Below are positions 1 through 8,609 of a DNA stretch of 64,000 nucleotides, in pieces. A program made the position numbers and the translations under genes. Source of the DNA: Streptomyces sp. TLI_053 (GTDB taxonomy: Bacteria > Actinomycetota > Actinomycetes > Streptomycetales > Streptomycetaceae); contig NZ_LT629775.1 in the NCBI RefSeq assembly GCF_900105395.1, positions 682,001-746,000 of the forward strand, given 5' to 3'. Numbering within the stretch: the stretch's first letter is position 1; each line of letters starts with the position of its first letter. Below the pieces are notes generated by a model. It did not search any database, was not told the DNA's origin, and worked only from the letters and a program-made list of their open reading frames with translations.

Positions 1-486
1 TTCCTGCTCCAGGGCCACTTCGCGCAGAGCGGCAACACCTATGAACGCTCCCTCACCACCCTCGTCGCCGTCCTCACTCCCGACCTGGTGGTCCACCGGC
101 TCACCGTCAACGGTCCGCTGCTGGCGAAGAACACCGTCACCGTCGACGGCGCCACCGACCTCAACGGCACGGTGAAGGCGAAGGGCACGCTCACCGTCGC
201 GGGCGCGCTGACTGCCGAGAGCACCGTCACGGTCGGCGGCGACCTGACAGCCAGTAGAGCCGCCACGATCGACGGCGCGCTGACCGCCAAGAGCACCGGA
301 TCGATCCACGGCGCGCTCACCGCCAGGAGCACCGCCACGGTCGGCGGCGACCTGACAGCCGAGAAGAACGCCACGGTCAAGGGCGAGTTGAAGGCCCAGC
401 AGGACGCGACCGTCGCCAAGACGCTCAAAGTGACGGGCGACGCGACCTTCGGGACCGTGCACGCCGCAACCGTCAAGGTCAAGTGA
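1..486 (+). CDS. C-terminal part of a repetitive beta-structured protein (5'-truncated by window)
   Basis: The frame is open to the first base of the window, so the gene starts upstream; a GTG at 88 is only an internal possibility. The visible part is about 161 residues. From about residue 32 on it is a string of short degenerate repeats of the form T-V-x-G-x-L-x-A-x-x-T (for example TVGGDLTA, TIDGALTA, TVKGELKA). This is the hydrophobic/Gly alternation of a beta-helix, as in bactofilin-like polymer-forming or surface-stalk proteins. No catalytic motif is visible. A perfect hairpin at 524-554 follows the TGA stop. The function is unknown; a structural or extracellular role is an inference from the repeats only. 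Confidence 0.6.
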   Translation, partial: FLLQGHFAQSGNTYERSLTTLVAVLTPDLVVHRLTVNGPLLAKNTVTVDGATDLNGTVKAKGTLTVAGALTAESTVTVGGDLTASRAATIDGALTAKSTGSIHGALTARSTATVGGDLTAEKNATVKGELKAQQDATVAKTLKVTGDATFGTVHAATVKVK

Positions 487-523
487 CGGCGGCTCGGACA
501 GTCCGCCACGAGCCGACAGCGCA

Positions 524-554
524 CCGCGGCCGTGCGAAGCCCGCACGGCCGCGG
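524..554. terminator. Bidirectional hairpin between convergent genes
   Basis: A perfect 13-bp inverted repeat (524-536 with 542-554) with a 5-nt loop. It sits between the stop of the upstream plus-strand gene (486) and the stop of the minus-strand gene (572). There is no clear T-tract, as is usual in streptomycetes. Confidence 0.7.
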
Positions 555-571
555 CCCCGTCCGGCGGTCGG

Positions 572-1084
572 CTACGAAAGCGCCATCCAGGACTGCTTGG
601 TCTGGTTGTTGCACGAACGAAGTACCACCGCCCTGTCGGCTCCCTCGTCCTGAATGCAGTAACCGGGGAACTTGGTGCTCTCGATCCGGTCTCCGTCGGA
701 TGCGAACGAGGCGCTCCAGAGCTGAGCCTTCACGCCCGGGTTGCACGCCGCCGACTCGACCGCCAGGTCCTTTCCGACCGCCCGCAGGCACTGACTCGTT
801 GCCACGCTCTGGAGCAGATGACCAGGCAGGACCGTCCCGGCCTTGACCGCGAACCGTTGCTGGGGCTTGATGTTGTCGCTGCCGTCGAACTGCGGCGACC
901 AGGCGCGCAGCTGTTTCACTCCTTGCACCATGTCGAGATTCTGGTCCGACGCGACATTCTGGAACGTGTACACCAGGTCGTTCGCGTGTGCGGGCACCTG
1001 TCCGGCCACGGAAACCAGTGCCACCGTCAGAACGGAGACCACCGCCCCCGCGGACGCCTTCCCGCCGAGACCTCGCCACTTCAT
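572..1084 (-). CDS. Secreted ricin-type beta-trefoil (QxW) protein
   Basis: A 170-residue protein. The N-terminus is a Sec-type signal peptide: basic MKWRGLGGK, then a hydrophobic stretch, then a cleavage site after AHA at about residue 34. The mature part has the ricin-B/CBM13 signature: QLW and QSW (QxW) motifs, a degenerate QRF in the first repeat, and four cysteines (SQC, AAC, GYC, RSC) that could form two disulfides. This predicts a single exported carbohydrate-binding beta-trefoil with no catalytic domain. The start is supported by a GGAAAG ribosome site just upstream. It is divergent from the gene at 1293. It is a paralogue of the gene at 1782-2288: both mature proteins begin near a QNVA..xNLD block. 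Confidence 0.8.
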   Translation of the reverse strand: MKWRGLGGKASAGAVVSVLTVALVSVAGQVPAHANDLVYTFQNVASDQNLDMVQGVKQLRAWSPQFDGSDNIKPQQRFAVKAGTVLPGHLLQSVATSQCLRAVGKDLAVESAACNPGVKAQLWSASFASDGDRIESTKFPGYCIQDEGADRAVVLRSCNNQTKQSWMALS

Positions 1085-1292
1085 ACGACTTTCCTTTCGG
1101 TCGATTGCACGACGGTTTCACTCACTCCACGCACCGGGGCCCCAGTGCGACGACTCAGACTAACGGCCAACGGCGACACGCAAGCGGGATCCACCAGCGA
1201 GTCGTCCACGAACTACTTGAACGGCGCACCATACTTGCACTGACACCCGACGGGCCGGAAAGAACCGGCCGGCGAGAGGCGGACGATCGACA

Positions 1293-1724
1293 GTGGCAAG
1301 TGCGCCGGACTCCGGGATCTTCCTCGACCCCTGGAGAATCTCCACCGACAAGGACGACAATCTGGTCTTCCATAACAGCAGAACCAGCAAGTCATTCATG
1401 ATCACCCCCAGCGGAATTGCCGCTCCCACGCGCCACGGCGTGAAGGTCGGCCACCCGCAGCGCCGCTACCGGGGCCCGCACACCGAAGCCCAGGACGGGA
1501 TGATCGTCGGAATGGTGCACTCCAGGGACAAAGTGAACAGGGAATCGTATGTCCAGATCGAGTACGACGGCCTTCCCCGCGTCAGGGTGTCGGCGAACGG
1601 CGATCAGCACGTGTGGGACAACTGCTTCAGCATCCCCGTTCCCACAGGAAAGCAGTACACGCTCTCCGAGGACCTGGAAGAATCCTGCGAATCAAATTTC
1701 TACTGGATTCCCCTGACCACGTGA
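1293..1724 (+). CDS. Small protein of unknown function, first copy of the divergent pair
   Basis: 143 residues from a GTG start. There is no signal peptide and no membrane segment. It contains a W-R-I-x-x-D...NL-x-F...SF-x-x-x-P-x-G-I pattern near the N-terminus. The same spacing occurs in the 105-residue product at 2546 (W-T-V...NL-T-F...FSLTTEGKI), so the two are likely distant paralogues. It is divergently transcribed from the secreted beta-trefoil gene at 572-1084, with about 210 bp between starts. The upstream purine stretch GAGAGG is poorly spaced from the GTG, so the exact start is uncertain. I do not recognise a family. Confidence 0.65.
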   Translation: MASAPDSGIFLDPWRISTDKDDNLVFHNSRTSKSFMITPSGIAAPTRHGVKVGHPQRRYRGPHTEAQDGMIVGMVHSRDKVNRESYVQIEYDGLPRVRVSANGDQHVWDNCFSIPVPTGKQYTLSEDLEESCESNFYWIPLTT

Positions 1725-1781
1725 CCCCCCGGACCGCGTGACCTCCCCGGACCCCGCGACACGACAGAGCCCGGCGACGTC

Positions 1782-2288
1782 CTACGGCTGATAGAGAGTC
1801 CAGAGCTGGCTGGGCGAGGGCTGACCGAAGACCCCGCCCGCCGTAACGGTTTTGTTCTCCCCGTTGCCCTGCAGGACCTGGTTCGGGTTCTTCTGGCTCG
1901 AGATCGTGGTGTGATCCTGAGCCGTGTCGACGATCCACCGCTGCGCCAGATCACCGTCCTGGCAGAACTTGAGGTTCACCGGCCGGTCGAGCCCGTTGTT
2001 CGCAATGCAGCTCCGGTCGCCCCACCGGATCGTGTAGATGCCCGTTCCGTCCTCGGTCTTCGCAACCAGCTTGAAAATCCACTCCTGGGTCGACCCGCCG
2101 GCAGGCCTGGTGTCGATCTCGGTACTGTGGAAGTAATCGAGATTGAGGTTGTCGGCCACATTCTGCACGGCTGTGGTGAATTCCACGGACCGAGGCCGGG
2201 CGGCCACCGCCCCCGCACTTGTGACTGCGACGGCCGACATCGCGGCAACAGCCGCGATCGAGGCCACCACTTTTTTGGCGATGCTCAT
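1782..2288 (-). CDS. Secreted ricin-type beta-trefoil (QxW) protein, second copy
   Basis: 168 residues from the ATG at 2288, chosen because AGGAGG lies 6 nt upstream; the frame is open further upstream but reads as low-complexity sequence. The signal peptide MSIAKKVVASIAAVAAMSAVAV...AVAA ends near residue 30. The mature chain has three QxW motifs (QEW, QRW, QLW), the classical (QxW)3 beta-trefoil hallmark, and two cysteines (RSC, KFC). This predicts an exported sugar- or surface-binding protein. It is paralogous to the product of 572-1084 (shared QNVAD-x-LNLD block) and diverges from the small gene at 2546, repeating the arrangement of the first pair. Confidence 0.8.
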   Translation of the reverse strand: MSIAKKVVASIAAVAAMSAVAVTSAGAVAARPRSVEFTTAVQNVADNLNLDYFHSTEIDTRPAGGSTQEWIFKLVAKTEDGTGIYTIRWGDRSCIANNGLDRPVNLKFCQDGDLAQRWIVDTAQDHTTISSQKNPNQVLQGNGENKTVTAGGVFGQPSPSQLWTLYQP

Positions 2289-2545
2289 TCCGATCCTCCT
2301 GTAGTCACTTCCGTGACAGCCGCTCGCCGCCCGCGCACCGGCAGCCTTCTTGCTGCGGCGCGGATCTCGACAATTTTGCCGTCGCCGGAGAACTACCCAC
2401 CAGAAAGTTCGTACAGATCCAATCTCCTCGAGGAGAACCCGCATGGGCTAACGCAAGCCCGTGCCGCAACCGTTCGGCGGATGTCGCCACTCCGGCCCCG
2501 CCGACCGTCCGCACCAGTGAATCCTGAACCTGAAAGGGGCAGACA

Positions 2546-2863
2546 ATGCCAGGAACCATCACCGTCGGTGATTGGACCGTCCAGCAGGACTCGTCCGGAA
2601 ATCTGACCTTCAAAAAGGGAAGAATCACCTTCTCCCTCACGACCGAAGGGAAGATCAAAAGCTCCGGCGGAAATGCCGGTGACGTTCTTCACGACCGGTC
2701 CGTGGTGCACATCGTGAGTACCCACCGGGGGTCGTACCTGGACTCCACCTGGCAGGGCGACTCGAGCCATTCCAGTGACTGGGACCGCTGGGCGTACTTC
2801 GTCAAGGTCCCCCAGGGCAACACCCCCAACCAGGAGACCGAAATGACCCTCAGGCTGAAGTAG
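2546..2863 (+). CDS. Small protein of unknown function, second copy of the divergent pair
   Basis: 105 residues, ATG start with AAAGGGG 6 nt upstream. It has no signal peptide or membrane segment and is predicted all-beta from alternating polar/hydrophobic residues. It shares the W-x-V/I...NL-x-F...G-x-I N-terminal pattern with the product of 1293-1724 and lacks part of that protein's middle. It diverges from the secreted QxW protein gene across about 257 bp that must hold both promoters. The function is not recognised; a partner role for the divergent secreted protein is an inference from the duplicated arrangement. Confidence 0.7.
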   Translation: MPGTITVGDWTVQQDSSGNLTFKKGRITFSLTTEGKIKSSGGNAGDVLHDRSVVHIVSTHRGSYLDSTWQGDSSHSSDWDRWAYFVKVPQGNTPNQETEMTLRLK

Positions 2864-3037
2864 ATCCCGCCTCTGCGGCGGCCTCCCGGCCCCGCCGGGA
2901 CCGCCTCCGCGACGGCAGGCCGGAGCACGGGCTGCTCGTGGCGTTCGCGGGGCAGTCGAGTTCGAGTACCGCGACCGCCTGCGATGTCCTCAGGGCTGCG
3001 GCCGGCGAGCGGGCGGGACCGTGGGCCGCCCGACGGC

Positions 3038-3511
3038 CTACCAGCTGCCGTACTCGTTCTTGATGACGAAGAACGAGCCGCGGATCGTCCCGGCGAGCTT
3101 GGACTTCTGGCGGGCGAACTTGAACCGTTGGGCCAGTTCCGCCGGGACCTCCATCCCGTCCGAGAGCTTGAAGCCGACGGCCCGCTTCTTGGCGTCCTCG
3201 ACGGTGTACATCACGTTGACCGACAGGCCGCTCTCGTAGAAGACGTAGGCCATCCTGATGCCCTCGACCTCGAAGGCGGTGGCTTCGAGGGGCCGGGACG
3301 CGATGACGATCCCGCGCTCCTCCCGGAGGATCCGGTGCACCCGGTCGACGACCTCGGTAGCCTCGGCCGCGGGCTCCACCGTGAAGGTGTGGTCGTACTT
3401 GTTCCGGAAGTACCGGGCCTCGTTCGCCCGCAGCCCGGCGAGTGCGTCCGCGACGGGGGACGACTCCAGGCCGACGGTCGACACGGTCTCGAAGTCCACG
3501 GTGTAGGTCAT
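3038..3511 (-). CDS. Conserved small protein of unknown function downstream of the coelichelin locus
   Basis: 157 residues from the ATG at 3511, which has GGAGGA 7 nt upstream; an in-frame start at 3535 lacks such a site. The protein is soluble, with no signal peptide. It has mixed charged and aromatic content (EARYFRNKYDHTFTVEP, FYESGLSVNVMYTVEDAKK) and a basic RFKFARQKSKL segment near the C-terminus, and ends EYGSW. I do not recognise the family. It follows the amidohydrolase (3590) and MbtH (5268) genes on the same strand, with 78 bp to the amidohydrolase stop, so it may be the last gene of the iron-box-driven cchK transcript. That is an inference from spacing only. Confidence 0.7.
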   Translation of the reverse strand: MTYTVDFETVSTVGLESSPVADALAGLRANEARYFRNKYDHTFTVEPAAEATEVVDRVHRILREERGIVIASRPLEATAFEVEGIRMAYVFYESGLSVNVMYTVEDAKKRAVGFKLSDGMEVPAELAQRFKFARQKSKLAGTIRGSFFVIKNEYGSW

Positions 3512-3589
3512 GGCGGGTTCCTCCGCATGGGCCACGGGCAGGGCACGGGGACGGGCACGGACGGGCGGGGGCCTTTCCGAGCGGTGATC

Positions 3590-5251
3590 CTATGCCGCGG
3601 GCCCGACGGAGGCCGGACCATCGGGCCCGTGCGGACTCGTGTTCCGTCCCCCGGCGGCGCGCCGCCCGTCCCCGTCCCCCGCTGGGCGGCCGTCGACGTA
3701 GGTCGCCACGATCTCGGTCCCGGCGATCCGGGAGGGGTCGATGCGTCGTGGGTCGTCGCCGAGGACGACGAGGTCGGCGCGTCTGCCCGGGGCGAGGCTG
3801 CCGGCGGCGTGTTCCCAGTGGCAGGCGCGGGCGGCGGCGACGGTGAAGGCGTGCAGGGCCTCGTCGACGGTGATCGCCTCGGCGGGGCCGACCGGGCGGC
3901 CCGAGGCGGCGGCGCGCTCGACCATGAACTGGATCGCCCGCAGCGGCGCTCCGTCGGTGACCGGGCGGTCCGAGCTGCCCACGAGGGGCACGCCGTGGTC
4001 GAGGAAGCTCCGGCCCCGGTAGAGCCAGGGTGCGCGTTCCGGGCCCATCAGGGTCGCGTAGTCGTCGCCGAAGGAGTGCAGGAAGGCCGGCTGGACGACC
4101 GCGGCGACGCCGAGGCGGGCGAAGCGCGGCAACTGGTCGGGGCGGACCAGTCCGGCGTGCTCGATCCGGTGCCGGGCGTCCGGTCGGGGCCGGAGGCGCT
4201 GGGCGTGTTCGAGGGCGTCGAGGGCGAGGTCGACGGCGCGGTCGCCGATGGCGTGGACGGCGAGCTGCCAGCCCGCGAGGTGTCCGTCGACGACGAGCCG
4301 GGTGAGCTGCTCGGGGTCGTCCTGCAGCTGACCGGTGTGGTCCAGGCCCTCGTAGGGGGCGGTGAGTGCGGCGGTGCGGGCCATCATGCCGCCGTCGGTG
4401 TAGATCTTCAGGGCGCCGAGCGACAGCCAGTCGTCGCCGAAACCGGTGCGCATGCCGAGGTCCAGGGTGCGGGGCAGCCGGTCGTCGCGGTGGGCGGCGC
4501 GCGGGCGCAGCGTGTCTGCGGCGGCCATCAGCTGGACCCGCAGGGGCAGTCGCCCCCGGTCGCGGAGCAGTTGGTAGGCGCCGAGTTCGACCGGGCTGTG
4601 GCCGAGCAGGCCGCCGCCGATGCCGGCCTCGGCGACGGCGGTGACGCCTTCGGCCAGGCAGGTCCGGGCGGCGCGCTCGACGGCGTCGGCGATCTCGGTC
4701 TGGGCGTAGGGCAGCCGGAGGCGGCGGACCTCGGCCATGGCGGCCTCGACCAGGAAGCCGTCCTGGTGCGGGACCCCGGCGGGGAGCAGCTCCAGGACGG
4801 CGTCCAGGACGGCGCTGTTGACGACGCATCCGTGACCGGAGTCGTGCATCAGGAACACCTTGCGCCCGTGGCTGACGGTGTCGAGTTCGGCGGCGGTCAG
4901 GTGCCGGCCGAGGGCCCGCTGGTCGTAGCCCATCACGTCGACCCAGTCGCCGGGCACGCCGGTGCGGGCGGTCGCCTCGGCGACGGCGGCGAGCACGGCG
5001 GCGACCTCGCGGCAGGGGGCGACGCTCGGCGCGCTCTGCTTCAGACCGGTCCAGGCGAGGTGCACGTGGCTGTCGATGAATCCGGGGAGCACGGTGGCCC
5101 CCTGGAGGTCGACGACCTCGCGGGCGGGCAGGGAGGTGACGGCCTCGTCGAGGCCGACGATCCGGCCCCGCCAGATGCCCAGGTCATGGGCGACCGGATG
5201 CTCCGGGTCCATGGTGAGGATGTTCGCGTTGGTCAGCCGGCTGCACAGCAC
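3590..5251 (-). CDS. YtcJ-like metal-dependent amidohydrolase
   Basis: 553 residues, GTG start, stop only 16 bp downstream of the MbtH-like gene's end, so probably co-transcribed with it. Family features of the amidohydrolase-3/YtcJ group are clear. There is an N-terminal beta-sandwich strand, then PGFIDSHVHL (the HxH metal ligands, about residue 55-65), HAIGDRAVDLAL, HRIEHAGL and SSDRPV near the distal metal-binding aspartate. The C-terminal beta-sandwich closes with a Gly/Pro/Arg-rich tail. These enzymes hydrolyse C-N or C-O bonds in small amides or formamides; the substrate is unknown. It is not part of the classical cchA-K set. A role in trimming N-formyl or peptide bonds of a siderophore is possible but unproven. 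Confidence 0.85.
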   Translation of the reverse strand: MLCSRLTNANILTMDPEHPVAHDLGIWRGRIVGLDEAVTSLPAREVVDLQGATVLPGFIDSHVHLAWTGLKQSAPSVAPCREVAAVLAAVAEATARTGVPGDWVDVMGYDQRALGRHLTAAELDTVSHGRKVFLMHDSGHGCVVNSAVLDAVLELLPAGVPHQDGFLVEAAMAEVRRLRLPYAQTEIADAVERAARTCLAEGVTAVAEAGIGGGLLGHSPVELGAYQLLRDRGRLPLRVQLMAAADTLRPRAAHRDDRLPRTLDLGMRTGFGDDWLSLGALKIYTDGGMMARTAALTAPYEGLDHTGQLQDDPEQLTRLVVDGHLAGWQLAVHAIGDRAVDLALDALEHAQRLRPRPDARHRIEHAGLVRPDQLPRFARLGVAAVVQPAFLHSFGDDYATLMGPERAPWLYRGRSFLDHGVPLVGSSDRPVTDGAPLRAIQFMVERAAASGRPVGPAEAITVDEALHAFTVAAARACHWEHAAGSLAPGRRADLVVLGDDPRRIDPSRIAGTEIVATYVDGRPAGDGDGRRAAGGRNTSPHGPDGPASVGPAA

Positions 5252-5267
5252 GGGCGGGTGCCTGCGG

Positions 5268-5501
5268 TCAGGCGGTGTCGGTCGCCGCGGTGGCGGTGGT
5301 GGCGGCCGCGAGGGAGCGGGGGCGGAGGTCGGTCCAGTTCGACTCGACGTACTCCAGGGCCGCGTCGCGGGTGGTCTCCGCGAGGACGGTCGTCCAGCCT
5401 CCGGGGACCTCGGCGAAGGACGGCCAGAGGGAGTGCTGGCCCTCGTCGTTCACCAGGACCAGGAAGCAGCCGTCGGGGTCGTCGAAGGGGTTGGTGCTCA
5501 T
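5268..5501 (-). CDS. cchK: MbtH-like protein (CchK)
   Basis: 77 residues from the ATG at 5501 (GGAGGA 7 nt upstream; the upstream open frame is not coding-like). It carries the MbtH core: NPFDDPDG at the N-terminus, then the SLWPSF..VPGGW tryptophan pair and the [14 protein letters not shown] end, followed by an Ala/Thr tail of about 12 residues. MbtH proteins bind NRPS adenylation domains and make them soluble and active. Here the natural partner is CchH at 8596-19608, and the neighbouring NRPSs of region B have no MbtH of their own. Expression is from the divergent iron box at 5586-5604. Confidence 0.93.
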   Translation of the reverse strand: MSTNPFDDPDGCFLVLVNDEGQHSLWPSFAEVPGGWTTVLAETTRDAALEYVESNWTDLRPRSLAAATTATAATDTA

Positions 5502-5585
5502 GTCCGGGTCCTCCATGTGGGCGACTGGGATGATGTGCTGAGCTCGGGTCAGGAACGCAGGTCGGCCGTCCCCGGGCCAGGTCAC

Positions 5586-5604
5586 TTAGGTTAGGCTAAC
5601 CTGG
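5586..5604. promoter_or_regulatory. Iron box (DmdR/IdeR operator), cchK/cchJ
   Basis: TTAGGTTAGGCTAACCTGG matches the actinobacterial iron-box consensus TTAGGTTAGGCTAACCTAA at 17 of 19 positions. It lies between the divergent cchK (start 5501) and cchJ (start 5651) genes and can serve both. Confidence 0.92.
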
Positions 5605-5650
5605 GTTTCGAGCCTAACGTTCTCCCTCCTCCCTCACAAGGAGCCCGGGC

Positions 5651-6784
5651 ATGACCGATCCCGTTCCCGGCCCCCCGGCCGGTCCCGACCACCCCTTCGC
5701 CGCGTTCGGGCTGCCAGGCCAGCCCGGCGGCGAGGAGTTCTGGGGCGCGCCGGGCCCCACCTCCGTACCGGCCCCCGGCGGCGGGTGGAGCACCCTGTTC
5801 CGGCGGCGCGGCGGCCCGGCGGAGGTCGAGTTCGAGAGCTGGTCCGCCCCGGTCCCGATGGTCCGCTGGCGCGACACGGACTGCTGGTACGCCGAGGTGC
5901 GGATGCCCGCGCGGCTCCGGGTGACCTACCGGTTCCGCGCGGGCGGCGAGTGGTACGCCGATCCGCTCAACCCGGTCGGGGCCGGCGGCGAGCGGTCGAT
6001 CGCCGCGACCCCGGACGCCCCGCCGCAGCCGCACTGGCCGGCCGTCGGTGCCGACGACGTGCTGCCGCTGCCGGCCACCCGGATCCGCTGGGCGAGCGAT
6101 CGGCTCGGCGGGCGGCGCACCGCCCGGGTCCACCCGGTGGCCGGGGGCGGACCGGTGGTCCTGCTGCTCGACGGGGACGACTGGCTGTACCTGCACCCGG
6201 CCGTGACCGCCTTCGACGCGGCGGCGGCCGCCGGTGAACTGCCCCCGGTCACCCTGGTCTTCCTGCCGGCCGCGGACCGGCTCGCCGAGTACACCTGCCG
6301 GCCGGAGCTGTGGCAGGCGGTGCGGGACGAACTGCTCCCCCGGGTGGCCGACTGCGGGGTCCCCGCGGACCCGGAACGGCTGGTGGTCGCCGGACAGAGT
6401 CTCGGCGGGCTGAGCGCGGTGTACGCGGCGCTGGAGTTCCCGGGTCTGGTGTCCCGGGTCGCCTGCCAGTCGGGGTCGTTCTGGTGGACGCCCCAGGCCC
6501 CGGGCCCGGCCGACCCGGCGGCCGACCTGCCGGCCGACCCGCTGGGCGGGCCGGTCGGCGGCGCCGTCGCCGCCCGCCTGCGGGAGCGCCCCGCCCCGGC
6601 CGGGCTGCGGATCGCCTTCGACCTGGGCGAGCACGAGACCCGGATGCGCCCGCACTGCGAACTCGTCGAGGACCTGCTCCGGCGGGCCGGTGCGACCGTG
6701 CGGGTGTCGCGCTCGGCCTCCGAGCACGACCGGGCGGGCTGGCGGCAGGCCCTGCTCAGGGATGTCGCCTGGGCCCTGGACTGA
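5651..6784 (+). CDS. cchJ: Enterochelin esterase (Fes/IroD)-like hydrolase, CchJ
   Basis: 377 residues, ATG with AAGGAG 7 nt upstream. It has the Fes layout: an N-terminal beta domain (residues about 1-150, W-rich), then an alpha/beta hydrolase domain. The nucleophile elbow is GQSLGG at about residue 254, an aspartate follows in DLGEHETRM, and the catalytic histidine is probably in SASEHDRAGW near the C-terminus. Fes proteins cleave ester-linked siderophores in the cytoplasm. In the coelichelin pathway CchJ has been proposed to release the tetrapeptide from CchH, which, as here, has no C-terminal thioesterase. There is no signal peptide. The gene ends just before a very strong hairpin. Confidence 0.88.
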   Translation: MTDPVPGPPAGPDHPFAAFGLPGQPGGEEFWGAPGPTSVPAPGGGWSTLFRRRGGPAEVEFESWSAPVPMVRWRDTDCWYAEVRMPARLRVTYRFRAGGEWYADPLNPVGAGGERSIAATPDAPPQPHWPAVGADDVLPLPATRIRWASDRLGGRRTARVHPVAGGGPVVLLLDGDDWLYLHPAVTAFDAAAAAGELPPVTLVFLPAADRLAEYTCRPELWQAVRDELLPRVADCGVPADPERLVVAGQSLGGLSAVYAALEFPGLVSRVACQSGSFWWTPQAPGPADPAADLPADPLGGPVGGAVAARLRERPAPAGLRIAFDLGEHETRMRPHCELVEDLLRRAGATVRVSRSASEHDRAGWRQALLRDVAWALD

Positions 6785-6801
6785 CCGACCCACGGACGGA
6801 C

Positions 6802-6840
6802 GTGCCGGGAGCGGCGGGCCCGGCCCGCCGCTCCCGGCAC
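6802..6840. terminator. Strong hairpin after cchJ
   Basis: A perfect 19-bp GC-rich inverted repeat (6802-6820 with 6822-6840) begins 18 nt after the cchJ stop. It separates cchJ from the convergent cchI. A short tandem-repeat tract follows it. Confidence 0.8.
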
Positions 6841-6921
6841 GTCAGCACGAAAGCACGTCAGCACGAAAGCACGTCACCGCGTCAGCACGTCACCGCGTCA
6901 CCGCGTCACCGCGTCACCGCG
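6841..6921. repeat. Minisatellite between cchJ and cchI
   Basis: Tandem copies of a 16-nt unit (gtcagcacgaaagcac) grade into 8-nt units (gtcaccgc). The tract runs through the cchI stop codon at 6906-6908, so the last CchI residues (VTR-stop) are encoded by a repeat unit. Confidence 0.75.
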
Positions 6922-8609
6922 AGGCAGTACGCCGGATCGGTGTCCAGCAGCACCCGGTGGGTGCCCTCCGCCTTCACCACGCCGCCGTCCAGGACGAGCA
7001 CCCGGTCGGCGGCGTCCAGCAGGGCCGGACTGCTGGTGATCACCACGGTGGTCCGGCCCCGCCGCAGCGCCGCCAGCCGGCGGGCGACGAGCTGCTCGGT
7101 GACGGCGTCCACCGCCGTCGTCGGGTCCCGCAGCACGAGCACCTCGGTGTCGGCGGCCAGCGCCCGGGCCAGGGACAGCCGTTGGCGCTGGCCCCCGGAG
7201 AGGTTGGAGCCGCGGTCGCGGACCTCGTAGTCGAGCCCCTGCCGGTGCAGGGCCACCACGTCGGTCAGCATCGACGCCTCGACCGCCTCGGGCACCGTCG
7301 TGCTCGTCCCGGACGGGTCGATGTTCGAACGGAGCGTGCCCGCGAAGATCTCCCCGTCGTAGGGATTGACCAGGAGGTGCGCGCGGAGCGACTCGACCGA
7401 CAGCTGCGCGAACGGCCGGCCGCCGACCCGCACCTCCCCCTCGTAGGACTCCGGCGGGACGGCCAGGGCCAGCACCGCCGCCAGGTCGGCCGCCGCTCGC
7501 GGCTGGTAAGCCGTGATCGCGGTGAACTCGCCGGCCGGGACGTGGAACTTCACCCCCTGCAGGGCGCCGTACCGGACGCAGTCGATCTCCAGGCCGCCGT
7601 CCGGCTCCGGACGCTCCTCCCCCGGCACCGTCACCGGCTCGGCCGACAGCACCAGGGCCATCCGCTCCGCCGAGGCCCGCGCCATCATCACGTACTTCGG
7701 CATGTCGGAGAACAGCCGCAACGGCTCCATGACGAACTGCGCCAGGCCGACCGCCATCACCAGCTCCCCGATGTCGATCTGCCCGTCGAAGGCCAGCCAG
7801 CCGGCCGTCAGGGTCACCGAGACCGCGAGGACGGCGTTCAGGCCCAGGGCGGTGCCCGCGTAGACGCCGTTCACCCGGGCCACCGTGACCGCCTGCTCCT
7901 TCGCCTCCGTGCTGACCCTCCGGTACGACCGGAACGCCGCGTGGTTGCCGCCGAAGCCGTGCAGCGGGCGGAGGCCGGTGATCAGGTCGGCGACCTTCGC
8001 CCCCGCCCGTGCCACCCGGGCCTGCTGCTCCTTGGTACTGCTGCCGATGCGCCGGGACATCACGCTCAGCACCGAGAGGATGGCGACGGTGCCCACCACG
8101 ACCAGCAGCCCGAGCCACAGGTTCGCCGTGCCCAGGGCGACCGCCGCGATCAGCACCGCGACCATGGAGCTGAGCAGCATCGGCACCACCTCGACGATGT
8201 CGGCCGTCTGGTCCGCGTCCTCGGTCGCGATGGTGAGCACCTCGCCGGACTTGAGGCCGGTGTCCCGGGCCACCGGCTGGAGGCCGCACTCGGCCACCCG
8301 CACCCGCCAGCGGTGCGCCTCGGTCGTGTTGGCCTTCTGCAGGACGCGCATGCCGAAGCGCCACGACAGGGACACCGTGGTGATGATCACCGCCAGCGCC
8401 CCGACCGCCAGGGCGAGCGACCCCGGGGAGCGGTCGCGCAGGGTGTGCTCGACGATCAGGCCGAGCGCGATCGGGAACGCCGTCTCACCGGCCTGGTAGA
8501 GGCCCATGAGGACGGTGCCGACGACCATGGCACGGGTGTTGCGGCGGACCGCCGTCCGGAGGATCGCGGATCCGGGACGGCGGGACCGCCGGTTGTCAGG
8601 AGTTTTCAT
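6906..8609 (-). CDS. cchI: ABC exporter half-transporter with degenerate ATP site (CchI)
   Basis: 567 residues from the ATG at 8609, overlapping the end of cchH by 14 bp (translational coupling). The N-terminal half is a six-helix exporter membrane domain and the C-terminal half a nucleotide-binding domain. That domain keeps the signature [15 protein letters not shown] but lacks a Walker A: the expected GxxGxGKS region reads [11 protein letters not shown]. It also has a defective Walker B (VLVLRDPTT, Arg in place of the Asp and Asp in place of the Glu). It should work only as a heterodimer, and CchG supplies exactly the missing motifs. The expected role is export of coelichelin. Confidence 0.9.
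   Translation of the reverse strand: MKTPDNRRSRRPGSAILRTAVRRNTRAMVVGTVLMGLYQAGETAFPIALGLIVEHTLRDRSPGSLALAVGALAVIITTVSLSWRFGMRVLQKANTTEAHRWRVRVAECGLQPVARDTGLKSGEVLTIATEDADQTADIVEVVPMLLSSMVAVLIAAVALGTANLWLGLLVVVGTVAILSVLSVMSRRIGSSTKEQQARVARAGAKVADLITGLRPLHGFGGNHAAFRSYRRVSTEAKEQAVTVARVNGVYAGTALGLNAVLAVSVTLTAGWLAFDGQIDIGELVMAVGLAQFVMEPLRLFSDMPKYVMMARASAERMALVLSAEPVTVPGEERPEPDGGLEIDCVRYGALQGVKFHVPAGEFTAITAYQPRAAADLAAVLALAVPPESYEGEVRVGGRPFAQLSVESLRAHLLVNPYDGEIFAGTLRSNIDPSGTSTTVPEAVEASMLTDVVALHRQGLDYEVRDRGSNLSGGQRQRLSLARALAADTEVLVLRDPTTAVDAVTEQLVARRLAALRRGRTTVVITSSPALLDAADRVLVLDGGVVKAEGTHRVLLDTDPAYCLAVTR

Larger units (their letters stand above)
572..2863. repeat. Tandemly duplicated divergent two-gene module
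   Basis: Two consecutive modules (572-1724 and 1782-2863) each consist of a minus-strand secreted QxW beta-trefoil gene and a divergent plus-strand small-protein gene. Homology is visible at protein level (QNVA..NLD block; W-x-I/V...NL-x-F block) but not at DNA level, so the duplication is old or the second module came from elsewhere. Confidence 0.6.

Noticed and set aside
3038..3511. The small protein ending in SW considered as a RiPP precursor
   Set aside because: At 157 residues it is a globular, charged protein with no leader/core layout and no modification enzyme nearby.
6841..6921. Regular repeats considered as a CRISPR array
   Set aside because: Units are 8-16 bp with no spacers, and there are no cas genes; it is a minisatellite.
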